Shown here: in pieces, positions 22,701 through 32,720 of the stretch
Numbering within the stretch: position 1 is the first letter of the stretch
How the letters are laid out: every line of letters begins with the position of its first letter
DNA from: Byssochlamys sp. IMV 00236
Lineage: Eukaryota > Ascomycota > Eurotiomycetes > Eurotiales > Thermoascaceae
DNA: 64,000 nucleotides
Direction: 5' to 3'
NCBI GenBank assembly: GCA_001931875.2
Contig: MSJH02000476.1
Location: forward strand, 60,181-124,180
Translations under genes and position numbers: made by a program
The notes under the pieces: generated by a model
Told to the model about the DNA's origin: nothing
Databases searched by the model: none
What the model saw: only the letters and a program-made list of their open reading frames with translations

Positions 22701-25700
22701 CACTGCAGATTGGTAATTATTTCATCCGTGGTTAACTCAACTAAAGCGAGATGATTACCTAGGTATGCAAGGGTCGATCACTGCGGGCTGTCATCAAGAT
22801 CACATATCAACAAGATCGACGACGATCAAAGTTGTTTCTAACAATTGGCTGCAGCCGTGGTGAGCCAGATAGATAAGTAGTCAAGAGTAAGACAGTGCAG
22901 CAGATCTTGGCTGCGTAATATGACTGGTACTCCTTGGGAGCGCGTCTAGTATGCAAGTGACCATGTCGTGCTGGATCGCAACCATCGGATGGGGGCGGAT
23001 ATACTCTAGACCTGCAGCTGTGCCGCGATTGACAGAAGGAAGATGTTTGTGTTTGCACCGACTCATGCAACCGAATGTGTATCATCCAATCAATCCTACA
23101 GATGCCTTACTTAGCCTATGCATCTCATTGTCTCTTTTGTATTTAATTTGGTACGGAAATAGAACGCTGGCTTCGGTGTTTTTTTGGACCCCGTGTGCCC
23201 AATACTGGTTATGCGCCGACTTCAGCCGCACCGGGCGATCAGACGGGACATTGACATGTTTCTGGCGGAGAACGACAAGATCCGCCAAATGCTGCATCAG
23301 CTGGAGGCAGTCGAACTGGAGGTGACAGTGTCGTTCTGTATCGAAGCACATCCCATATACCATTGTTAGCACTTATTGGAGACTCTGCTGCAGTTCGCCC
23401 CGCCGGCACGATGCAATGCCAGTCATCTGGAGAGGTGGCTAGCGCTGTCCTCCGCATCATACTATCGAGCCAGGTTCGGTTCTATGAGCGGTTCATTGGA
23501 TGCCAAAACAGACCGTGGTCTTGCTTAGCTATCAGTGACAAAGGAAGCTGTGGACAAGCAAATAAATCACAGTAGCGGTGGAGTTGCAACGGCGCATGAC
23601 GGATTGTGATAAGAATGCGGGGAGGATGTGGGGAAGCGGCCAAACTATTGTACTTGGGAGAGGGAGACCGACTATCAGAGAAGCAGCATGTGGAGAGGAA
23701 ACCATCTTTTGTAAGGACGGAGTGCCATACTTAGTGAATTGCATCCTTTTAAAACTTTGTAGATCCTAGAAGCACAGTGGAAGAAGGTTCCACGGCCTAT
23801 CCTGATCGATGTCCCGCGTGGCCCAATGCCTAGAGAAACTCTGGTCTCATGTCGATCTGCTTAGTCACATTAAATATAGTTGACTAGTTAGTTAGTTAAC
23901 AACTAAGTAGGTAGAGAGCTTCCTCTATACCTGTGTAGGAGCCATGAAACAAATGACAATACATTCGTACGAGGGAAGGCGGAGTATTTCACTAAGAAAT
24001 TGTATGTATCTCTCGTCAGAAGCAGCATAACAACGCGATGGAGGATATTCCAAGCTTCGTCCTTACCGCGGTTTATCCCCAACGCTCCACTGTCACAAGA
24101 GATCGATCTGAAGGGGAAATTTTGTCGGAAAAGCCCACGAGGGCTAAACTGTTAGTTAGTTATGGCGTAAGTGGCTTGTTCGTCAACCAGTCTACGATTG
24201 CCATATCTCACTGCAATTTCTTGATACCAGACTGTCTGGATCGATGGAATTGCTCACAGCTTTAGCGGTTGCTGTTTCTCGGAAGTCCTGTATCGAGTAT
24301 AGCCTCGAAGAAGGGGCGGCTTGGGGCGAAAGCCTTCCGCGTCGCTCTTCCAACTCCGCATTCAGATACTCTATAAAATATTACCCCGGAGGATCCTAGA
24401 AGGAAAAGAGCTCAAGCGGCATTTCCGTGTCAACAAGTGGCAAAAGTCAAACGAGTCCTCCCGCTGGGTTGCCTTCAGGAGGCATCTCGGTATCTGCAAT
24501 AAACTCGTGCTCGCTGGTATCATGAGAGGATAAAGAGGTTTTAGTTAATTGGACATGGAAAATTTGTCCGGGGTTGATCCAACGAAAATCGCGCGTATGA
24601 CTCCTGAGATGCTGACCCCTTCCCGACTACGTGGTTGCGTGAAACCAAGTGCACGTCTTATAGAATTAGTGTGAGAGTTCATCCATCAAGGATTAATGGG
24701 GCCGTCTGCATATAGTAGTGCGATTTCTTAATGTCGAATAACCTGCTTTTTTTTTTCTTCTGCTTCTTGTCTGCACCATTCACCCCTAGGTAAGTTAGGG
24801 GTCACGCATCTCCTATCCTAAACGCACCCTGTCAGAGTGCGCCGTGGGCAAGGATACTTAGTTGATCACTTGTTTCAACTAACGTTGGTCTTATCGATAG
24901 TCCATGTAACTATGGGGTTATGAAGCCTCGAGAAAAGTTCGAGAAATAAGCTGCGCCGTCAATCAGTTGTAATACAGTCTGATAACTACCTCGACGGCAG
25001 GGCACTAATCATCTGTCACAACTGGCTAGAACGATGATTTCGACCGGCTACTGCGAGCATCGATGCCTAAATTCATTTTCGAACCGTTGATTCCCCGGAC
25101 TGGACGTTGAAGGGGTAGAACAATAGGGCCGTTGTACAGTACATTGTCACTGCTGACCTGTCCCGTCGCATCATATTGGATTCCAGCTCCTGCACGTATC
25201 TGCTACGAAGCAGACGCAATGTAGACTCTCATCAACACCAGACAAGTGGCCCAATCCACAGATTCTAACCCAGATGACCAGGTATAATTATATGTGCGTA
25301 TAGAATCCCCTCCCTGCGATGTGGCGGAATATCAATAGCATCGAGTATAGAAAGAAAGATCGATCTGGTCCTAAATGCAACCGCTACTGCGCAAGCAAGA
25401 AGACCGCGTCATAATAAACAATAATAACGAAACCATCTCAAGGTACTGTCCGACACTAGAAGCACACCTTCCTTGTGCCCTTTGCCACTTCCCAGATCTG
25501 TAGTGAACGCACCCCGGTCAACCATTTAGGGTTAGAATTGCTAGTAAGACAGCATTCCAAGTAGAGTTTCAGGCTAATTCTGCCCGTCTCCAAGGATATA
25601 ATACGAAAGATGCCGTCGAGGGAGATGCAGACTGGCGTAGAACCTGGCGAGAATGAACAGTAGCTGCGTGAAACTATCTCTCACCCAGTGTGAATAGCGA

Positions 25701-25760
25701 CGAGGCCCGGAGCACTAAGATCCGCTACGGACACGGTTTGGAGAGCTTACTCCTCGTCGT
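19796..25760. other. gene-poor region, 6 kb
   Basis: Normal base composition but no frame above about 125 codons, and none with splice-supported extension or a recognisable domain. It contains a possible relic at 23211-23528 and a small hairpin ACCCCTA..TAGGGGT near 24783-24802. No tRNA, rRNA or known repeat was recognised. It may include degraded genes beyond recognition. Confidence 0.5.
23211..23528 (+). pseudogene. possible gene relic with one internal stop
   Basis: A frame from ATG 23211 reads MRRLQPHRAIRRDIDMFLAE and continues with a helical, Leu/Glu-rich stretch to TAG 23367-23369. After this stop the same frame stays open and protein-like (LLQFAPPARCNASHLERWLA) to TAG 23526-23528. A CAG-to-TAG change would explain the first stop. 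It is too short to identify; the evidence is frame continuity and composition only, so it may be chance. Confidence 0.25.
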
Positions 25761-26235
25761 CAGAAAGGATTCATCGTCTGGAAGAGAGGCATAGATACTG
25801 ATAGGATCTAGTTGCCGGCTCTAGCGGCCGCCCTGTGACGGGGCCAGAAGCTGCTCCTCGTCTCAGCCCTCGGGAAGACCAAGCACGATGATAGCCGGTC
25901 CCGAACGAACCTGGCCGGCAGTGCAATTGCGCTAGTCGCCTGGAACGCGGGGAGAGCATAAGAACGGCAGGTCTAAGGCTGCTACGATGTTCCAGATGCT
26001 GACCGGTGAGTCTTTCCGACAGTTTGAGCAAGAGAAAGGGGAGGCAGGTTACGAGGCAGGTTGGAAAACGGTGCTTTCTGAATACTAGAAACTAGATAGT
26101 GACCGGTGTCCGGGGGAAGTCAAGAGTGAGTCCGATATCCGACTGCGGGCCGGGTCTGGCCGATATGTAGATAGATAGATATGACAGGACGGAGGCTGCC
26201 AAGTGGACTAGATACGGGAAAGAAGATCGCGTCCA

Positions 26236-26262
26236 CGGAGGAGAGGAGAGGAGAGGAGAGGG
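26236..26262. repeat. GGAGA pentanucleotide microsatellite
   Basis: About five copies of a purine-only 5-bp unit (GGAGA) in direct repeat. Confidence 0.85.
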
Positions 26263-26533
26263 AAGGCGACGAAGTATGATAATTAATTACATACCATGTG
26301 GTATTATTCGGGATTTGGATTACGGATAGCCCAGGGACATGAAAATCAATACGGCTTGGGCAATTCCCGAGGGGGTCGTCGGCTCCAGCGGTGGTAACCG
26401 CTGACGGCCCGATACAGCCGCAGAACGTAGATTCGTATTATTTGATCTGGGACTGTACCGAATTCAAGGTAATAATGATACCAAGCGATACTGCCTCAGC
26501 CTTCTGTCCTCCTGGTAAGTGCAGGATGATCAG

Positions 26534-26559
26534 TAATATTAATAATAATAATAAATAAG
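26534..26559. repeat. AAT microsatellite
   Basis: An imperfect run of AAT triplets, one of several in the upstream region of the C2H2 gene. Confidence 0.8.
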
Positions 26560-26938
26560 TAACTACGTACAACTAAGTTACACCATAACTGCAGCAGTAG
26601 TAACGTCACTTGATCTGCTAAGAAAGTCCGAAAAAAGTAATGGGAATGGTAATACTGGGGACTCGTTGACATTCTGGGACAGCCAGCGGAAATCATATTA
26701 TCTCTGTTGTGGGTATTTTTCCCATTCTGGACAAATATTGCCCCCATAATAATCACTACTACTGCTTTTTGCTTTTTCCCCCTTTCCCTTTTCGATTCGT
26801 CTGGTCCCCAATAACAATGCAGCTGGATACTACTGTCTCAGTACTGTCATGGTGTTGTGTCCTTTGGATCTTCTCGACGCGTATTGATTGGATAGATGGC
26901 ATGGTATTTAAAAGAGAATAATAATAACAGAGAGAGAG

Positions 26939-27012
26939 GTAATAATAATAATAAGAATAATAATAATAGTGCTCACCACCACCACCATCACCACCGTCAT
27001 CATCATCATCGC
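26939..27012. repeat. compound triplet microsatellite (AAT then CAC/CAT)
   Basis: AAT triplets (to about 26969) are followed by CAC triplets and then CAT triplets to about 27011. The second half would read as polyhistidine in one frame, but no gene model includes it. Confidence 0.85.
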
Positions 27013-27689
27013 GACTAGTAGAGACCTGATCTGGTCTGGACTAAATGACCGGTAGTAGTGCCTCAGGACGACGCAGCAATCCCTCTACTAGTCGGGACGG
27101 GGAGCCGCGAACAAGCCAACGTGCAAGGGCCAAACACGACCTCGCCAAGCAGCCAACCACGAGCGCGGCCACCCCCCTCAGCCGCCCCAGCCCACCCGGC
27201 CATGGATGGAGCCGGGAAATGAATCGTGTATCGCCGGTGGTGCATGCGCCCCAGTTTATTACACTTTGGGACCCCATCGGGCTCATCGAAACCAAGCGGT
27301 CCCACCCGGCCTGACCAACCGTGTCCCAGTACCAGGACCGCCCTTGGCTGCCACTGGCGCATCCAAACCTCCGGGGGAGGGGCCACCCCATCTAGATACA
27401 CGGCACCCATCCACGGCCCATGCCGCTCCATGAAAGCTCTCGTGCTGTGTGGAGAGACGCTGTCGAGCAAAATAATAATATGGTAAGATGGTAATATGGT
27501 AATATGGCTAAACTAAGTCGAGTAGAGCAGAGTAAAATAATCACTAACTACTACAGTACTACTACTAACTACAACTAACTACTACTCTCTTCTAAATCTA
27601 CTCTAACTTACTCTGTGAAGTGTGAACCCAACAAAGCTCCCGCCCGCGCCGTTCATCCCAGCAGCCAGCTCTTCCAAGTTCCAACGCTG

Positions 27690-27713
27690 CAAATAATAAT
27701 AATAATAATAATA
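27690..27713. repeat. AAT microsatellite
   Basis: Seven consecutive AAT triplets. Confidence 0.85.
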
Positions 27714-28065
27714 CATAGATAGTTAGTCTAGCTCGTCTGCTTAGTTGACAGCAGCACAGGGATCGCATCGACTGTTACCCCGTGTGTCGAACGCGCTACA
27801 CCCCCCCGATCCAGCCAGGCTTCCTATCCTGTCCCTTGCCGCGAAAGGTAAAGCCTTCTTCGTCGCCGGCTAGTCGAATTAGATTCCTTTCCTTTACGGG
27901 ACTTGGACTGTACCTCATCGCATCTCCGTGGCCAGGGTGTCTATCCCCAGCTCTGCGATGCCGTATGCCTGTCTCCCTTAAATTACCGGTGGCGGACCCC
28001 ATTCTCTGCCCGCAGCTTTCTCGAACACTACTTCGCCTCTCGCCGCTTACTAGTTACCGCTCCTG

Positions 28066-28120
28066 TTAACTACTCTACTACTACTCCGTACTCCTCTAAC
28101 TACTACTACTACTACTATTA
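28066..28120. repeat. ACT microsatellite, interrupted
   Basis: Two runs of ACT triplets separated by about 20 bp, about 270-320 bp before the C2H2 start codon, probably within its 5' leader or promoter. Confidence 0.75.
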
Positions 28121-28391
28121 CCTACCTACCTTCTTAGTCTTGCCCATCCCACACTCGTTCTCCGACTGGTCGTCTCTCTGTCCGCAACGGTCGACCCAAC
28201 CCGTTCGTTTCCCATCCGCTCGATTGCTTTGTCTCTATCCGGGGTCTCTATTGTGCTGGGATGTGCCATCGAGTCCTCTTTGCGTCTCCGTCGCAACAGG
28301 CTCGCTAGGTCACTGGGTGGTTCGTGAAGATTGAGGAGGGAGGGGGACTTGGCTTTTTGCGCCGCCTGATCTGACCTGACACAACTTCACC

Positions 28392-29491
28392 ATGGCGCCT
28401 GGGGGTGCACGCGATTTCAACTGCACATGGGAGAAATGCGGCAAGGTGAGTGACAAACTGGATTCTTACAATGCCAAACAGGATCAGTTCGATCTCTTGG
28501 GGATGGGAATGGGGATCTTGGATGACCTGTGCTGACCAATGTGCAATGTCACCAACAGTCCTTCAATCGCAAATCCGATCTTTGTAGACATTATCGAATA
28601 CACACCAATGAGCGACCCTACCACTGTACAGTTGCAGACTGCAACAAGAGCTTTATCCAACGGAGTGCACTGACTGTGCATTCGCGAACCCATACCGGGG
28701 AGAAGCCCCATGTATGTGACCATGAAGGCTGCCACAAGGCATTTTCAGATGTAAGTAGCAGGCTCTTGTGATGTGCGGTCTTTTGGTCGGTTGATGGTTT
28801 ACGCATACAATTCATTCCCATTTCTAGTTCCTTTGCTAATATTTCGAATTATAGTCCTCAAGTTTAGCCCGTCATCGAAGGATTCATACGGGCAAGCGTC
28901 CCTATATCTGCCAAGAACCTGCGTGTGAACGGAGGTGAGTCTCGTCAAGGAAGGAGCCAAAGTAAACTATCATCATCTGACTTGTCGCTCAGTTTCTGTC
29001 GCAAAACTACGTTGACCAAGCACCAGCATCGTTCTCATCGACCCGGGGCGACAACTCGAACGCCTTCTGAGGAAACGACCTCGGACTCGACGTATCATCA
29101 ACCTGCAACGACGATGCCTACGGATCAGTATATGATGGCCCATCAGTCATATTATCCTCCACCCACCACTTCTGCCCATGAATACTATCCGCCGCATGTA
29201 TCAATCCCTCAGGTGCCCGTTCAGGATACATCAACCATTGTGGCTCAGAACGTCCATGTCACATCGCCTGTCGAGACGCAGCCATACATGCATATGATGC
29301 CCCGATACGAGCCTGGCCGTGCGAATTATATGCCCCCTGAATATCATCAACCACATTTTCCCGGACAGCCGATGAACCCTGAGGGGCATCCGATGATGAT
29401 ACATTACCATCAGGATTATCAGTACAAACCGGCACCGCGGCTCTTGAATCAGCCAGAAGGAACGGACTGGCAGTTTCTCGGTGTCGGCTAA
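28392..29491 (+). CDS. C2H2 zinc-finger transcription factor, four fingers
   Basis: Four exons: 28392-28445, 28559-28750, 28855-28934 and 28993-29491, all introns GT..AG (113, 104 and 58 bp), 274 residues. Four tandem C2H2 fingers fill residues 11-124: C11/C16/H29/H33, C41/C46/H59/H63, C71/C76/H89/H93 and C101/C106/H119/H124 (the last with a longer His spacing). The linkers are of the TGEKP/TNERP/TGKRP type, so a nuclear DNA-binding protein is certain. The introns fall inside fingers 1, 3 and 4. The rest (125-274) is rich in Pro, Tyr, His, Met and Gln, a likely activation region. It resembles the conserved Aspergillus C2H2 proteins annotated as 'Egr2-like'; a link to the oxidative-stress regulator RsrA is possible but unproven. 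Residues before the first finger are only ten, so the start at 28392 (caccATGG) is secure. Confidence 0.92.
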
Positions 29492-30856
29492 TAGAAATAC
29501 GGTCATTGATTTTGATTTGTTGATACGAACCCCTCGATCTGTTCGCGCGCTCCGGTTTTTGCACGGAACACTTGAGAGGACAAATACCCCACGACAGTTG
29601 TGCAGTCGTCGCTTTTTCCTTTATGCTCTTTCTTTCGCGGCCGCTTAGTCCGCCATCTATTTCTACCCAGGAGTTCGGTCGCGGTCTTTCGACTACAAAC
29701 TGGCTTACGTGTCTTCCAACGACGCCTATCATGATTGTCTGACGAATGTGACTATTTTACGGTATTTGGCGATCGGTTTCTCGTATCTTGTGTCTCATAC
29801 CCTGCGTAAAGGACTCGGAGCGGCGTCTTTCACACTTTGATCTACTAGTGCTTCACATCTCTTTACGGAAATTACTCGTGCACGCCATTTTTTTGTTTTC
29901 ATAGTTTATCTTCGTGGAGGACGGAGACTTGACGCCGTCTGTTAATTTCTTTCTGAAACGTTTCCCGCCGCTACCTCGTGGCCAAGCTGGTATACCATGC
30001 TAGTTCACATGCTCTACGCATCATACATAATTTCTTTCTAGCATATTTATGATACTTAGGTTGTCGACAGAACAGCTGTGACGATCTTTGGTGGCGGCGT
30101 CGATATGGAAAGTTGATATGTCTCTGGAGGCGTCTACAGAGATCAAACTGAGTAATAAATCAGGCCTTCTCTCTCTGGAAGATGAAGCCGGTGGGTTTCG
30201 CCAAGAATAGCTGTACGTGCCATTCTAAGCGTCACAATTCAAACGGCAGCAGTATTACTGCTACCGAGAACCTACCTGGAAGATCAGGAGCTCGCTTGTT
30301 CAGGACGATATGATATTTTCATCTATGTGGTGGCGAAGCGCGATGCTACTTCATCCCGAAGTTGTCCTCGTATTGTTCACTCTGTGGCAAATAATATACG
30401 GGCCTGGCCGACTTTTCTTTGCTGAGTCCCAGGTCAACATGTTCTGGTCCATTAACCGATGGCCCCTTCGATCCGCTGGGACGGCTCTTAGAGTGGAAGA
30501 AACGGCAAGCGCCCCAAAACAAGGAGTTTCCGCCACGACTTGGTCTGTCCTCAATATCATTATATTATTACCACTAGAACGTCTTGTTCGGCATCGCCGA
30601 TGTGGACAGATTATGATGGTTTCTCCCCCCCCCCCCGAAACTCAAGTCACTCGAGCCAAGGATAGCTACGGTCTTGGCTCGGGATGAGTACTTCAGCCAT
30701 TGAGCGACGAACGGAGATAATTTCCTTGTCATCCAACAGAAAAGGCAACGATCGTTGATCCTGCATATCGTGCAACGTGTATATCTACGTTGGAGTTGTT
30801 TGGTGGAGAATCTTTAGACAGGAGTTCCGCCCGCTACTTCTCGTAGCGTTAATGTA
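29492..30856. other. intergenic
   Basis: The 3' side of the C2H2 gene and the left flank of the DNA transposon. It includes a 12-C homopolymer at 30625-30636 and a 125-codon frame (30310-30687) with no domain, which I do not call. Nothing else is supportable. Confidence 0.5.
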
Positions 30857-30895
30857 ATTCCCGACCGACCTGATCACCCGCCCGACCTGATCACC
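30857..30895 (+). repeat. left terminal inverted repeat of the pogo-like element
   Basis: 39 bp, starting ATTCCCGACC and ending CTGATCACC. It contains the 12-mer GACCTGATCACC twice in direct orientation, a likely pair of transposase-binding sites. Confidence 0.93.
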
Positions 30896-32679
30896 CTATA
30901 AGCTTCTCTCGCGATTATTAAATCAGTTTTATTTAACCACCTACTATGCTATTAAAAAAGCCTATTTTATTAAAAAATTATACTAAGCAGAAGAGGAGGG
31001 TCTTATTAGTAATTAAAGCTTTAAAAAAAATTAAATTCTTTCTATATAGAAGGTAGTATTAACTTTTAATATTCTTTATATAATCTTTTAGATAAGACTT
31101 TAAGAATATTAATTTTGCTATAATATCCCTAATAATATATTTAAATTAAATGAAATATAGCAGAAATTACTTATATAATAGATATTGTTTATAAATTTAT
31201 AGGGATTAAGTCCTCGGCCTGTATAAATCTAAGAGATAAATAGTCTTCTTATAAGTTAAGATAGTAGGGTTTAGCTAGAGAAGAATTAGGTATTTATATT
31301 TATTAAATATCGCCTTAAATTAAAAAATATTTATTTTAGATAATATTTTTATTAATAAGCTAAATATAAAGACTTAAAGGTTATTAAACTTTATTTTAAT
31401 ATTATTTAAATAATTAGAATAAAATATAAGATTATAAATAAAAATATTTATAACTTTAATAAAACTAGATATATAATAAGCCTTATTATTACTGCTAAAA
31501 TAGTAATATAAGCTAAATATTATAAAAAGCATTAAATTATCTAATTAGGCAATTATAAATAAGTTATATTAATTAAATATATTAACTCTATAGGCTAAGT
31601 AATACTACTATATATTATTTTTAAAGGTAAAACCTATATTTAAGGCTAGTATAAGAATCTTAATATATTAAAAAATTAGAGAATTAAAGTTAGCAATAAT
31701 AGCTAGACTATAAACTAGATTAAATTATATTAGCTTAAAAAGGTTTTTATATCTTAAATAGCTTATTAGAAGATTAAATAATATTTATTTCTTATTCTAG
31801 ATAAATATAGTAATTATTTAACCCTAGAATTTAATAAGATATATAATAAATATAATATTATTTTAGTCTATATATTACTATACTTATTAGCTTTCTATTA
31901 ATCTTTAGATATTAGCTGCTTTAAGCCTTTAAAAGGAGTATATAATTATTTAGTTTAAGATAAGTACTATTAGAGATTTAATTATATTAATAAGTTTAAC
32001 TTCCTAAATATTTATTTTAGAGCTTGCGCTTAAATATTTATTTCAGATATTATTAAAAGCGGATTTAAAATAACTGATTTAATTTCTTTTAATCTAAAAA
32101 AAGTGTTTAAATAATTTATTATTTAATTAATTACTCTTATATTATTAGAAAGCTAGTTAATTGCTTTTATAGTCTCCCTATTTAAAATATTATAAAATTA
32201 TAAAGATTTAGAGAAGTATAAGACTATATTTTAAGGCTTATTTAAAAGATAAATCTAAAGTCCTTTATTTATTAATTAGCTAGTCCTAGATTATTTTATT
32301 TAATAATATAAATGCCTAATAAGTAAAAAAACCCTTATAATATATAAGAATTAAAATCTATATTTAGCTAATAAAAAATTTTAGTAAAAAAAATAATAAT
32401 TTAATTATTAAATAGGTACTATATAGAGTTTAAATATTAAAAAAGATTAAGTTTTTATATAAAAGAATAATAAAGCCAGCAAAGCTCTTACTAATATTAT
32501 AAAGAAATTAGGTAATTTAACTATATAGCTATATTAACAGGCACTATTAATATGTTTAAATTATAATACTAGGGGCTATACTAGAGTTAGATATCCTAAT
32601 TAATATAGCGATAAAATATTGTTAAATTATGCTGCTATTTAGGTAGTAAAATTGGACAGTATTTCATCTAGGTGTTTGG

Positions 32680-32718
32680 GGTGATCAGGTCGGGCGGGTG
32701 ATCAGGTCGGTCGGGAAT
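32680..32718 (-). repeat. right terminal inverted repeat of the pogo-like element
   Basis: The exact reverse complement of the left repeat over all 39 bp, followed by TA. Confidence 0.93.
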
Positions 32719-32720
32719 TA

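Larger units (their letters stand above)
25761..28391. other. long microsatellite-rich upstream region of the C2H2 gene
   Basis: A 2.6-kb stretch without a supportable gene, leading into the zinc-finger gene. It holds several separate simple repeats (a GGAGA run at about 26236-26262, AAT runs, a CAC/CAT run, an ACT run) and pyrimidine-rich blocks close to the start codon (28130-28210). Overlapping open frames on both strands at 27041-27486 come from a GC-rich, stop-poor stretch and lack any domain. Long 5' regions of this kind are common for fungal developmental and stress regulators; transcription start and uORFs cannot be placed by eye. Confidence 0.5.
30857..32718. mobile_element. pogo/Fot1-like DNA transposon, RIP-inactivated
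   Basis: A complete 1,862-bp element with perfect 39-bp terminal inverted repeats (30857-30895 and 32680-32718) and a TA dinucleotide on each side (30855-30856, 32719-32720). TA duplication, TIR length and total size all fit Tc1/mariner elements of the pogo/Fot1 branch, which encode one DDE transposase of about 550 residues. The interior is about as AT-rich as the block beyond 35.7 kb and full of stops in all frames, so the transposase is dead; I could not recover an unambiguous DDE motif. C and G that remain are mostly in CpT/ApG context, as RIP leaves them. The ends are unmutated, so they could still be mobilised by a transposase supplied by another copy. Confidence 0.9.

Noticed and set aside
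24780..24860. Hairpins ACCCCTA..TAGGGGT and CGCAC..GTGCG as an RNA gene
   Set aside because: Short stems only, with no match to a known RNA and no supporting context.
27041..27486. Overlapping open frames of 75-135 codons on both strands
   Set aside because: The stretch is GC-rich and poor in stops in all frames; no domain, no splice-supported extension and no codon preference singles out one frame.
30310..30687. A 125-codon + strand frame
   Set aside because: It has no recognisable motif and reads through a 12-C homopolymer; composition is like the flanking non-coding DNA.
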